19,520 nucleotides of DNA from Fidelibacterota bacterium (GTDB taxonomy: Bacteria > Fidelibacterota > Fidelibacteria > Fidelibacterales > Fidelibacteraceae), in assembly GCA_030620575.1 (NCBI GenBank), contig JAUXEL010000012.1, forward strand, positions 1-19,520, in the 5' to 3' direction. Numbering within the stretch: the first letter of the stretch is position 1; each line of letters opens with the position of its first letter. Shown here piece after piece: positions 8,645 to 17,524 of this stretch. The notes below the pieces were generated by a model. The model had not been told where the DNA came from and did no database searches. It worked only from the letters and a program-made list of their open reading frames with translations. Made by a program: the position numbers and the translations under genes.

Positions 8645-8879
8645 ATATAATAAATCCTTTGAATATATTCGAAGAGAAGGGCGGGCGTTTTCAATTGCTG
8701 TTCCATAGCATGTGAATATAATACCTTTTGCTTGAGAATAAAAAATGAATAATGAGTAATTTAGCTTAAAGTGCTTAAGTAAGTATGTTATTGGCTTCCT
8801 GTTTAAAGTTGACGATTTGTTATTTTTGCTGTAAGATGCTTTACATATATGTTGCAAATTTTCCAGTATTATCTATCAT
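8645..8879. other. Intergenic region between the PLD-like gene and nusB
   Basis: This 235-bp AT-rich spacer must contain the leader of nusB (Shine-Dalgarno AAAGGA, about 10 bases before the nusB ATG) and the 3' end of the PLD-like transcript. On the minus strand there are TATTAT-like -10 hexamers but no matching -35. On the plus strand TTGACG (8809-8814), a 17-base spacer and TAAGAT (8832-8837) look like a sigma-70 promoter, but it points into the 3' end of the PLD-like gene. No clear terminator is visible. Confidence 0.4.
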
Positions 8880-10088
8880 TTATTCAGTAATTATTTTCCT
8901 TTTATAGGTTTTGCCTAATTCTACAGATTGGCAATATTCCGAATTCCAGCTTTTTAAAAATATCCGTGTTACTCTTTCTGATATTTTATCATTATCTAAT
9001 ATTATTCCCAGATTTCTTCCTTTGTGAAAGTAGCTTTTTGACCAATTGGAAGTACCTAACCAGAATGCCTTGTCGTCAACGACCATGATCTTGCAGTGCT
9101 CTACCCGCGCATATCCGATATAACCTTCGCTTGCTTCGGGGATGCTTGAGAATTTGATTTCAACATTTGGGATAGCATGAAGTGATTTAATATAATCGAT
9201 CCGGGGTGAATAGAAATTCCAGTCGGATAATATCATTTGAACCTGAACACCGCGCGCGGCGGCTTTTCGCAAGGCAAGATCCAATGTTTCATAAAGTTCA
9301 TTTCGCGATAGAGGAGAATAGCTTAAGAGCTGAATACGAATAGATTTCTTCGCCGAGTTGATAAGTTTAATAAGTTGCGTCTCATCCCAATTGGATATAT
9401 GATAAATGATCTTTGGGTTACTCGCTGTTGGTGTTAAGCTAATTTTTCCGTATTCGGATTTCTTTATAATAAAGCTTTCAAGAGCGTTTCTATGCTCGAT
9501 ATTACTTAATATAAGTTCCGTATTAGCGTTCTCTGCGGACAATTGCCAGTCTAACTCAAAAAGTTCCTGATAAAAACCGGCAAGTTTTTTATTTGAAATT
9601 CGCAGTCCCAATTCATGAATATGCTTAAGTGCCCGCCAATCAAAATTCTGCGAACCGATAAAAATTTCTTTCCCGTCAACAATAAAATATTTTGCATGTA
9701 ATACACCTCCTGCAATTTCGTTAAGATTATAAATATGTACTTTAATGTTTTTATGTTCATTTAATTTATCGGCCGTTTCCGGATAGGTTTTATACATGCT
9801 CCCATCAACGATAAAACGTATGGCAATTCCGCGATCTGCCGCATTATATATGGCAGATAAAATGGGTTCTAAGGCATCACCGGCACGATGAGAAATATAG
9901 AATTCACCAAAATTCAGATTTTTTTGAGCAGAATTGATCATTTCAATCCAAACCTCAGACGTGTTTCGAATATCTGAATTATCCAATGTGGTTTCAATGG
10001 GAATACTTTCAACCAGCTCGATGAAATCTTTTCCGCACAGTTGGACGGATAATAGAACCAATAATAAAAGCGTAAAAACATATTTCAT
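8880..10088 (-). CDS. Secreted phospholipase-D-superfamily protein with two HKD motifs, PLD3/PLD4-like
   Basis: The 402-residue protein has an N-terminal signal peptide (hydrophobic core about residues 4-16, cleavage near CGK) and no further membrane segments, so it is probably periplasmic or secreted. Both halves of the pseudo-dimeric PLD fold carry complete HxKxxxxD motifs: H131-K133-D138 followed by GSQNFDW (145-151), and H331-K333-D338 followed by GTSNWSKSYF (345-354). Several segments recall animal PLD3/PLD4, which are 5'-3' single-strand exonucleases: LVESIP just after the signal peptide, GGVLHAKYFIVD, RALKHIHELGL, YARVEHCK, GTSNW, and FLKSWNSEY near the end. That resemblance is from memory and not a search. 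A phosphodiesterase, nuclease or phospholipase activity is therefore likely but the substrate is open. AAAGG seven bases before the ATG supports the start. The gene is flanked by its own upstream spacer and the terminator of the giant gene, so it probably has its own promoter. Confidence 0.87.
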   Translation of the reverse strand: MKYVFTLLLLVLLSVQLCGKDFIELVESIPIETTLDNSDIRNTSEVWIEMINSAQKNLNFGEFYISHRAGDALEPILSAIYNAADRGIAIRFIVDGSMYKTYPETADKLNEHKNIKVHIYNLNEIAGGVLHAKYFIVDGKEIFIGSQNFDWRALKHIHELGLRISNKKLAGFYQELFELDWQLSAENANTELILSNIEHRNALESFIIKKSEYGKISLTPTASNPKIIYHISNWDETQLIKLINSAKKSIRIQLLSYSPLSRNELYETLDLALRKAAARGVQVQMILSDWNFYSPRIDYIKSLHAIPNVEIKFSSIPEASEGYIGYARVEHCKIMVVDDKAFWLGTSNWSKSYFHKGRNLGIILDNDKISERVTRIFLKSWNSEYCQSVELGKTYKRKIITE

Positions 10089-10150
10089 CTTAGGCCCTTT
10101 CGTGAATAAATATTATTTATCTTTTTCGATACAGTATAAAACATTTTTCC

Positions 10151-10186
10151 GAAAAATAAAAGCCCGATCCTTTTTGAAAATCGGGC
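10151..10186 (-). terminator. Rho-independent terminator of the 2004-residue gene
   Basis: On the minus strand, GCCCGAT (10186-10180) and ATCGGGC (10168-10162) form a perfect 7-bp GC-rich stem with an 11-base loop. A T-rich run, TTTTATTTTTC, follows at 10161-10151. It lies 31 bases past the stop codon at 10217 and separates the giant gene from the PLD-like gene. Confidence 0.88.
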
Positions 10187-10216
10187 CCTGTGTCAAATTT
10201 AGTTTGTTGATTTATC

Positions 10217-13200
10217 TTAGCGCACTAACACCATTTTTCGACTATCTTTAAAATCACCGGCTTGTATATGAATCAGGTAGAGTCCGGACGCAACTTGCTG
10301 TCCGCGAGCATCCTTCCCGTCCCAAATGATCTTATAATATCCGGCTTCATGATGCTCGTCTACCAGTGTGCGAACCAGTGCACCCCGCAAATCATAAATC
10401 CGGACAACGGTATTTACCGCTTCCGGTAGACTGTAAGATATAGTGGTCGTTGGATTAAAAGGATTTGGGTAATTCTGTTTTAGCTCGAATACCCTGGGAA
10501 TATGCGCATCAGATATAGAAACCGGTCCCGTTATATCGCCGATCAGGCGAATAAAAAACGTTACATTTGATTCACCCCAGCTGCTGCCATCGTAAAGCCA
10601 GGATATCCCCGAATTTATGGGGTCATAACTGAGCTGAGCAATGGTATCCCTGGGTAAAAATTCAACCAGAAATTCTGTAGCAGGTTCTATTATATCGGGA
10701 ACATCAATTTCGACCCAGCCCCTATAGGCCGGTGTGATATAATCACTGGTAAATTCCGGTACAAGGTATCCCTCATTATCATAACTTGAAAGTCGCATGC
10801 GGAAAGTGCCCGGAATTTCAACATGTGCTTTCATTTTTTTTGCTTTTAGAAGGCTGTCGGGAAACCAAAAATTGTTAGCAAAGCTGTTGCCGCAATACCA
10901 CCAGTAGGCGTACCCGAAAATACCTGTGTCATAGGCATGTTCATTTTCCAGAAGTCCCGTACCGCCCTTGATCACGGTATAATTAGACGGCTGGCTGTGG
11001 CCTTTGTCGTAAACCGCTTCAACATAGTATTCCCGTTCATAGCCAAGATACGTGTCCCAATCAATAAATGTTGATGAAGTAACATATCCCCGATAATTAA
11101 AATGGCTTTCATTGGAGAAACGTCCGTAAACCGCGTATCCCTCTAAGCGTGGCAATGTTTCTGCAAATACTGAGGGCGCTTTGGGTGTTGTTACCGGATT
11201 AAGTTGGATACCCAAAGCCGGCTTTTCTTCGGGAACCCGAAGAACATCTCCGGGTATTTCTGATTCAAGTCCCGTTATAGCAGTCTGCATTTCAGACCCG
11301 GTTACCATAGTAAAATCCGTAATGGGAATGCGCTTCCCATCAGGCGATGATGCCGTTTTGTATGCTTTATCTCCAAGCCGGTCATCCGGATTGGGCATAG
11401 ATAGCGGCGCATTTTCATAAATATACATATCGTCTATATACCAATTTTCTCCAAACCAAGCCGTCCATTCGTCGCCATTCCACCATGGTCCGGCCCAACT
11501 GTGGTAGCGAAAAGCAATTTTACGTGTCTGCCAAATATACTGACTAAGATCAATAGTAGTCCAAGTCCAGTATTCCGGTACGGGATAAATGGTTTTAATT
11601 ACTGTTGAACTGACATCATAGGCATAATCATTGCCAAACAGTAGAACTTCATTGGGGGCGTTGTCATATTCCGAGTACCCGCCTATTTGCCAGAAACCAA
11701 GAAGATGGTGACTTTCCGTAATCTTGATGAAAGGTGAAACTATCCAATAGTCCATCTCTTCCATTCCATCCGGAAGGGTGGTAAAACCCTCGACGCCGGC
11801 GGCAAAATTTCCACCCAGATCTTGCAGGCCAAAACGGCTTGCGCCGTTGGGCGATTTTGATTGCCATTGGGTCCAGAAATTATTGTCATAATTAAAATTC
11901 TCATAAAATCCATCAATGTCAAAATCCATGTAGATATCATCTATGACCCAGGTTTCACCGTTCGTACTTGCATAGACAAAGGCAAAATACACGGTTTCAC
12001 CATAATTATTATACCAATCGATATCAATTTGGGCTAACTGCCAGTCATTCGGCAAGTCGCGACTGGACCAAATCGTAGTAAAATCTCCGGGGGCCGTGCC
12101 GGTCATCGACATCATAACCCGATTGGGTGCATTATCATAATTATTATATAATCCGTAATGCCAGAAGTTAAGCACGCCACCGCTATAGGTGGTTATTTTC
12201 ACCGGATTGGTTATCAACCATTCTTCTTGATATTCCCCGGCTTTTCCATAATTACAATAGGCAACCGCATTATCACCAACATATCCGGTCATCCAGCTAT
12301 TGCCTCTTGGGTCATTACCTCTGTTGTAAATTTTCCAGTCAACCGGCATGCCGGCATTAAAAGATTCTCTTGTGAGGATCGAATCCAATCGCGGCGGGTC
12401 CCAGGTCATATAGGAGCAGCCCCAGATGGTGCTATCCAATGCAGTAAGGTTTTGTGGTACTTTTAGTTTATTCTCTGTTCTAAATGTGTAATCTCCGGAA
12501 TAAAACGGACCATTACCATAGCGGTCATATCCGCCGACCCGGTAATGATAAACGGTATCTTTTAATAGTTCGTACATCCGGAATACATGTATCGGATCCA
12601 TATCCCCATGTTCTACAGAATCAGTATAGGTGCTTGTCAGTCCCCATTGAACGATTACATTTGACGGTTCATTTGTTTCCCACCAGATACTGGCTTCGTG
12701 ATCGTGCACACGATAGACTTCCGGACTTTTAGTAAGCACTGGCGGAGCATCGTCAACTCCGGTGTTAAACGTCAGGGTGTCCGTTTTCACGGTATCAATA
12801 CCCGGAATCACGGAAGCAACCGCATAATAATACGTGGTTTGTGCGTCAAGACCGTCAATATGTACCCGGTGATCTTTGGTCATTTTCAGGGTGTCCTGGT
12901 GAAATATCTCATAATATCCATCCAGACCCCAGGCAAGCCGGGTATCACTGTTTTTATTTGTTTTCCATGTAATATCAGCATACCAGGAATTGGGAGAGTT
13001 CACACTCGGTTCTTCAGTAAATTCGAAAATATCAATGACCTCTATTTGCGGCGGATAAAAATAATGGGTGGTATAAATGCCGGCATGAAATATAGTTGCC
13101 GCAATAGCGTAATCATTAATATGCAGTTCCGTAAGCTCGCCGGGCTTCGTATCCCACTCTAAATCAGTGCTAAAAATGATTTTGAATTCATCATCATTCC

Positions 13201-16200
13201 AGGCATAAGCTGCCGTGGGCGTAGTGCCGGCCCCTTGTAGTTCATAACAACCATCAAAGCTTATAGTATTCCATCTGTTCAGGATTGGTGAGAACATATG
13301 GGCTTTAGTATAGTTATCAAGGTCGATTCCATCTTCAATGATCATCATGATACGATCATTTAATTTTACCTCCTTCATTTTTGTATGATACATAAATAAT
13401 ATATCTTCGGACCAAGCCTCATCTACAGCATTGTACGCGTAAATAATTCGTTTGCTGGTATAATAATAATGGTTATATGCAAGAAACCCACAAAAATCAG
13501 ATGTTTGAGTTGCAAGTACTGCATTACTGAAGAATGATATCTCATCCCAGCTATCTTTTAAAGCAGAATACCCATAGGCGGTATATCCATCGACGCCATT
13601 CCTATAATTATCTCTGGCTAAAAAGATCCCCGTATAGCCGCTGGCATCTATTGTGGCATTTGCTGCTTGATAATTTATAACTTCCTTGGTGTCGGACCAC
13701 TCACCCCTGATGCCGTTAAATGTGTATATGTAGCTTTTGCTATAATTGTAACGTTGCGTGATAACATAACCTGCCTTTCTTCCGGCAGCAACTGAAATGA
13801 GATCTTCCCCGTTACCTAAGCGCAGTTCTTGAATAGTCTCTGCGACCGGACTATAAGCCCAAAGTTGGGAATATTGTATTCCCGCATCCCACCACGCCAA
13901 CATTATATCACCTGAAAAAAACAGATCGGTAATGCCGTAACAGCTCTCAATAGGATCCGGCACCCAACTCCCGGTATGATCATTATAAATATATCCATAC
14001 CATGTGTTACCCGAAGACCCACCCTGAAGCAAAAAGTTTTCCCCCATAAGTGGTTCGTCAAGAACCGGGACATATGGCAAGCGCTTGGTCGCCCATTCGC
14101 TGTCACCGGCTCCAAAAATATGTACAAAATCATAATAATTTTCATGCCGGTCTGCCGATACTGCGGCAAAATGCGAATTGATCTTTATGTGCACGTCATT
14201 ATCATACGTATGACGATTGAGTGTTATGTTCGTAGACCCAAACAATGATTTACTTTGCCATTGACCGGTTTCAAGATCGTATACTTCCATGTTAATATGG
14301 TTACACACGGTGTCTCCCTGCCCGCTAATGATAACAGCCAAACTATCTGAAATATATGAGGCAATAACATGCCATGGATCATTTGTAGTGTTTTGATATT
14401 TAACATCCCATGTGTTTCTTTTGGCATCATAATACCGTAACCAGCCGGCTTTTGATTCATCCCCCCAAATAAAAGCAATATTTTTCCCTACATCAAAACC
14501 GGTAGGGCGATTAATTGTGGTTTCCGGTGTATATTCTCCGGTTTGACCGTTAAATATGCCGGCTCGACGGGAATACATGCCATAAGAATCCAGAATAAGT
14601 CCATTTTCACCCTGAATTATTAAATTGAACGCTTTAGAATGGGGAAGATCGTAAAACGCCCAAACACCCGTAATAGCGCTGTAGGAAAGAAGTCGGTATT
14701 GCCCTGAAACCGGTCCGACAATAAATAAAGCGCACAGAGGTCCTTTTGCCGCTGTTACAACATTATTGAGATATAAATATGAAATATCGCTTGTCCCGGT
14801 TAAAAGGCTTTGAGCTGTTGGTTCTCCCAAATCATTAATTTTAATTTGATAATAATCCGATTGGATACGCCCAAAAATATTCATCATGAAAATGTCTCCG
14901 TCTGAACTCGGGGCATCCCAATCATGTTTATTTAAAACAACCTCGCCGTAGCGGATATCCCACAGTAATAGCGAGTCTGTGCTGGCCGTGGAACGAAATT
15001 CCGTATCATTTACAATATCATAACCATAGATATCGCGAACACCATTTGCATCTGGAGTTGCAACATTCCGCCAATCTTCCCATACAATAATTCCGTCGGA
15101 TATCTGGGGGTTATCTTGAATAGCGGCATCGGCACATATACTAATATTCCCAACATCATCGGCCGTCATAAGAAGTTCATCCTCACCCATATCATAGCCC
15201 ATGATATCGCCGGGAGTACCTTGTCTCCAAACAATATATCGTCCGCGAATACGATAGGAACCATTGTGTCCATAATATCCATTAATATGCATGCCCATTG
15301 ACAAATCATCATCCGTTCCGTAAATGCCGTCTATCCCTAAACTATATGCAACAAGATCCTTGGTTGAAGTACTGAAATGTTTATATGTAAAGACAATGGT
15401 GTTTCCGTCAACCTTGGGTGCGCCAAAGCTATCATAATTATATCCCCCTGCACTTGCGGTAGAATCGGCCAACATTTCAAAACGTTCGCCTGTTTCTACA
15501 TTATGTGCAAATATTTGATTATTCCAACCGCCGCCCTTGCTGCCGACCCGCACCATCCATTTATCCGAAACACCGAATCCTTCGAATCCATAGCCAAAAT
15601 CATTCACAGATCCGGAATCTCCGGTCGCTGTATCATACCAGTAATATCGCATTGCGGAATTCGTGGCTCCCCAATAATGAAAGGCATAATAAATTTTATT
15701 CTCAGAGGCTGAAATATATAGTGCTTCATCTTGGTTTAAATCTGTATCAATATAATGGTGCCAGGTAGAATCCGTGTTCAGATTTTTAAATGTAAAGCCC
15801 GGCAATTGCCCATCAACATTTGTTTCGGCATAGGCAAGAATATCTCCGGCGTAGGCGACACGCTGATGCCAGGCACTTAATTGTCCACTTCCCTGATTGC
15901 CGCGCTCGACGATAATACCCAGCGGAATACCGGCATTGGCTACCGGTGATAATCTTTCATATATATGGTGGTCATAGGCTTCTATGTGCTCAAAGGAAAT
16001 TCCCTTTTCAATAAGCATATCAAGCATATCTGTTTCGCAGCGAGCGAGCATATTGTCATCTTGTTGTTTTATTGGTGTAAGCTGGTTTCTGATATATAAC
16101 GACGAACTATTATAATCGTCAGGGTGTATTTTAATGAATATTTCTTCGGCGTATCCGGTAGAAAAACAAAGCAGTGCAATCAGACATACAATCCATGTTT

Positions 16201-16231
16201 TCGTTAAACAGCGATAAAACTGATGGCTCAT
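10217..16231 (-). CDS. Giant secreted multidomain protein with propeller-like repeats, FN3, choice-of-anchor-J-like modules and a C-terminal sorting domain
   Basis: This 2004-residue protein has a signal peptide (about 1-28, ending GYAEE) and no visible enzyme motif. A short N-terminal region (30-90) with ARCETDMLDMLIEKGISFEHIE-like character recalls propeptides of secreted proteases. Residues about 140-470 contain TolB-like repeats with GTDDD, TADDVG, IVWRQG and IVWEDWRN. Residues about 500-1000 contain roughly eleven kelch-like repeats of the form (I/A)xxY(N/S/D)xxxxxW. Two FN3-like domains follow (about 1071-1156 and 1157-1252), then two jelly-roll/choice-of-anchor-J-like modules (1289-1432 and 1441-1606) that appear to interrupt a third FN3. 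The C-terminal sorting domain starts at F1915 (FELKQNYPNPFNP) and ends KMVLVR, as in type-IX-type secretion. A surface adhesin or polymer-binding role is an inference. An AAAAGGA Shine-Dalgarno six bases before the ATG fixes the start, and a strong terminator follows the gene. Confidence 0.88.
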   Translation of the reverse strand: MSHQFYRCLTKTWIVCLIALLCFSTGYAEEIFIKIHPDDYNSSSLYIRNQLTPIKQQDDNMLARCETDMLDMLIEKGISFEHIEAYDHHIYERLSPVANAGIPLGIIVERGNQGSGQLSAWHQRVAYAGDILAYAETNVDGQLPGFTFKNLNTDSTWHHYIDTDLNQDEALYISASENKIYYAFHYWGATNSAMRYYWYDTATGDSGSVNDFGYGFEGFGVSDKWMVRVGSKGGGWNNQIFAHNVETGERFEMLADSTASAGGYNYDSFGAPKVDGNTIVFTYKHFSTSTKDLVAYSLGIDGIYGTDDDLSMGMHINGYYGHNGSYRIRGRYIVWRQGTPGDIMGYDMGEDELLMTADDVGNISICADAAIQDNPQISDGIIVWEDWRNVATPDANGVRDIYGYDIVNDTEFRSTASTDSLLLWDIRYGEVVLNKHDWDAPSSDGDIFMMNIFGRIQSDYYQIKINDLGEPTAQSLLTGTSDISYLYLNNVVTAAKGPLCALFIVGPVSGQYRLLSYSAITGVWAFYDLPHSKAFNLIIQGENGLILDSYGMYSRRAGIFNGQTGEYTPETTINRPTGFDVGKNIAFIWGDESKAGWLRYYDAKRNTWDVKYQNTTNDPWHVIASYISDSLAVIISGQGDTVCNHINMEVYDLETGQWQSKSLFGSTNITLNRHTYDNDVHIKINSHFAAVSADRHENYYDFVHIFGAGDSEWATKRLPYVPVLDEPLMGENFLLQGGSSGNTWYGYIYNDHTGSWVPDPIESCYGITDLFFSGDIMLAWWDAGIQYSQLWAYSPVAETIQELRLGNGEDLISVAAGRKAGYVITQRYNYSKSYIYTFNGIRGEWSDTKEVINYQAANATIDASGYTGIFLARDNYRNGVDGYTAYGYSALKDSWDEISFFSNAVLATQTSDFCGFLAYNHYYYTSKRIIYAYNAVDEAWSEDILFMYHTKMKEVKLNDRIMMIIEDGIDLDNYTKAHMFSPILNRWNTISFDGCYELQGAGTTPTAAYAWNDDEFKIIFSTDLEWDTKPGELTELHINDYAIAATIFHAGIYTTHYFYPPQIEVIDIFEFTEEPSVNSPNSWYADITWKTNKNSDTRLAWGLDGYYEIFHQDTLKMTKDHRVHIDGLDAQTTYYYAVASVIPGIDTVKTDTLTFNTGVDDAPPVLTKSPEVYRVHDHEASIWWETNEPSNVIVQWGLTSTYTDSVEHGDMDPIHVFRMYELLKDTVYHYRVGGYDRYGNGPFYSGDYTFRTENKLKVPQNLTALDSTIWGCSYMTWDPPRLDSILTRESFNAGMPVDWKIYNRGNDPRGNSWMTGYVGDNAVAYCNYGKAGEYQEEWLITNPVKITTYSGGVLNFWHYGLYNNYDNAPNRVMMSMTGTAPGDFTTIWSSRDLPNDWQLAQIDIDWYNNYGETVYFAFVYASTNGETWVIDDIYMDFDIDGFYENFNYDNNFWTQWQSKSPNGASRFGLQDLGGNFAAGVEGFTTLPDGMEEMDYWIVSPFIKITESHHLLGFWQIGGYSEYDNAPNEVLLFGNDYAYDVSSTVIKTIYPVPEYWTWTTIDLSQYIWQTRKIAFRYHSWAGPWWNGDEWTAWFGENWYIDDMYIYENAPLSMPNPDDRLGDKAYKTASSPDGKRIPITDFTMVTGSEMQTAITGLESEIPGDVLRVPEEKPALGIQLNPVTTPKAPSVFAETLPRLEGYAVYGRFSNESHFNYRGYVTSSTFIDWDTYLGYEREYYVEAVYDKGHSQPSNYTVIKGGTGLLENEHAYDTGIFGYAYWWYCGNSFANNFWFPDSLLKAKKMKAHVEIPGTFRMRLSSYDNEGYLVPEFTSDYITPAYRGWVEIDVPDIIEPATEFLVEFLPRDTIAQLSYDPINSGISWLYDGSSWGESNVTFFIRLIGDITGPVSISDAHIPRVFELKQNYPNPFNPTTTISYSLPEAVNTVVRIYDLRGALVRTLVDEHHEAGYYKIIWDGKDARGQQVASGLYLIHIQAGDFKDSRKMVLVR

Positions 16232-16278
16232 AATATTTCCTTTTAATAAATTATTATTGTTATACTTTTACGAAAAAA

Positions 16279-16297
16279 TTTCTATAAAGTATAGAAA
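16279..16297. promoter_or_regulatory. Perfect 8-bp inverted repeat upstream of the giant gene
   Basis: TTTCTATA (16279-16286), AAG, TATAGAAA (16290-16297) is a perfect palindrome about 50-65 bases upstream of the start codon of the giant gene. Read on the minus strand it includes TATACT, a possible -10 hexamer, so it could be an operator overlapping a promoter. No -35 match is clear. Confidence 0.3.
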
Positions 16298-16335
16298 GTA
16301 TTTTTAAGCGGGGCGACTGAAAAGCAGTTTGATTT

Positions 16336-16370
16336 TTTAAAACAGTCCTCATTATTTTATTTAAAACAGT
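16336..16370. repeat. 11-bp direct repeat in the divergent intergenic region
   Basis: TTTAAAACAGT occurs at 16336-16346 and again at 16360-16370, a 24-base period. The rest of the 306-bp region (16232-16537) is very AT-rich, with A/T tracts around 16371-16405. It must hold divergent promoters for the giant gene and the EamA gene; the repeat may be a regulator site or chance in AT-rich DNA. Confidence 0.35.
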
Positions 16371-16448
16371 TTAACTATTATTTTAAAATATTAAAATAAA
16401 AAAATGCTCTTAATGAAAATTTGATTTCCTGATATTTTGCCTATTTCC

Positions 16449-16476
16449 TTGCAATTATCGCAGCATGTATTATAAA
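16449..16476 (+). promoter_or_regulatory. Candidate sigma-70-type promoter for the EamA gene
   Basis: TTGCAA (16449-16454) and TATAAA (16471-16476) are separated by 16 bases, about 60 bases before the ATG at 16538. The match is moderate and the surroundings are AT-rich, so chance is possible. Confidence 0.35.
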
Positions 16477-16537
16477 TTCCGATGCGAATATATTAACAGA
16501 AATAATGACAATAATTCTAAGCCCGGCCTAAACCTTT

Positions 16538-17449
16538 ATGACAAGTAAAAACAATACTATCGCCCTTATCTTTGCTACGCTGGTTCTCCTGCTGTGGGCA
16601 AGTGTTGCAACTGCTTTTAAAATTGCATTGCGTTTGCTGACACCTTTTGAATTATTGTTTTTATCGTCTCTCGTTTCCTTTTTTGCCTTGACCGTGATCA
16701 TGCTTGTGACGGGACAATTTAAGTCACTCGCTAATATTTCGCGGCGGGATATGTTCAGACTAATCCTGGCGGGAGTACTTAATCCGACGATTTATTATTT
16801 AATGTTGTTTAAAGCCTACGATATGCTTCCTGCTCAATTTGCCCAAGCGGTAAATTTTACCTGGCCATTGGTGATCGTAGTATTTGCTATGATATTAAAG
16901 CAGGAAAAATTTCATATTTTTCGTGTTTTAGCGCTTTGCGTGTCGTTCGGCGGTGCTCTCGTTGTGGTCCTCGGTGGAAACAGTATGCCGGGGGGCATTA
17001 GTATCCCCGGAGTACTTCTCGCTTTTTCGACAGCTTTTATTTGGGCTTCTTATTGGATGATCACAAAAACGATTAAAATAGATGCTGTTACCAGTCTATG
17101 GATTCCCTTTACCACGGGTGCGATTATTCTTTCTGTTTTAGCGCTTTGGTTTTTTCGCCCGGGACCCCTTTCACTTTCGGCATTTGCGGGGGCCGGATAT
17201 GTCGGATTATTCGAAATGAGTATTACTTTTTTATTTTGGCTGATCGCCTTGCGGAAAACCACATCCACAACGTTAATCAGCAATTTTATTTATGCCGTCC
17301 CCTTTGTTTCATTGCTATGTATCCGTTTCATATTAAATGAACCTATTCGGTCTACCACTTTAATTGGACTTCTAATGATCGCCGGTGGTATTATTGCTCA
17401 ATTATTTATCCATTCATCTATAAATAAAATGCCAACCTCAAATTCATAA
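16538..17449 (+). CDS. EamA-family (DMT superfamily) transporter
   Basis: A 303-residue inner-membrane protein with ten predicted hydrophobic segments. They fall in two homologous five-helix EamA repeats, about residues 8-146 and 155-292. Family marks include the N-terminal LLWASVATAFKIAL (18-31), FKAYDMLPAQFAQAVNFTWPL (91-111) in the first repeat, and the equivalent LRKTTSTTLISNFIYAVPFV (238-257) with NEPI (267-270) in the second. DMT transporters export or import small metabolites such as amino acids; the substrate cannot be read from sequence. The length is standard. No Shine-Dalgarno is visible before the ATG, but the hydrophobic first helix begins directly after it, and no closer in-frame start would keep that helix. 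The gene is monocistronic: divergent from the giant gene and followed by a perfect hairpin. Confidence 0.92.
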   Translation: MTSKNNTIALIFATLVLLLWASVATAFKIALRLLTPFELLFLSSLVSFFALTVIMLVTGQFKSLANISRRDMFRLILAGVLNPTIYYLMLFKAYDMLPAQFAQAVNFTWPLVIVVFAMILKQEKFHIFRVLALCVSFGGALVVVLGGNSMPGGISIPGVLLAFSTAFIWASYWMITKTIKIDAVTSLWIPFTTGAIILSVLALWFFRPGPLSLSAFAGAGYVGLFEMSITFLFWLIALRKTTSTTLISNFIYAVPFVSLLCIRFILNEPIRSTTLIGLLMIAGGIIAQLFIHSSINKMPTSNS

Positions 17450-17466
17450 ATTATTTCTATACAGAC

Positions 17467-17496
17467 AAATATACCGCTTTTGAAAGCGGTATATTT
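17467..17496. terminator. Perfect 14-bp hairpin after the EamA gene
   Basis: AAATATACCGCTTT (17467-17480), TG, AAAGCGGTATATTT (17483-17496) is a perfect inverted repeat starting 17 bases after the EamA stop codon. The outer A/T pairs provide short A and T runs on both strands, so it can act as a bidirectional terminator. Confidence 0.7.
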
Positions 17497-17524
17497 GGTT
17501 AAAACAACTTACATATAAAAAGAG

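Noticed and set aside
8645..8857. A 71-codon N-terminal extension of NusB using an upstream ATG at 8857.
   Set aside because: The family homology begins at the ATG at 8644, which has a good AAAGGA site; the upstream residues look like translated AT-rich intergenic DNA and NusB has no such extension.
12698..13162. A 154-codon plus-strand open frame inside the giant gene.
   Set aside because: It has no recognisable domain or ribosome site and lies wholly antisense to well-formed FN3 and repeat sequence; open antisense frames are common opposite long genes.
10217..16231. Frameshift or gene-fusion artefact as the explanation for the unusual length of the giant gene.
   Set aside because: The frame is uninterrupted from a good Shine-Dalgarno and signal peptide to a sorting domain followed by a strong terminator, with recognisable modules throughout.
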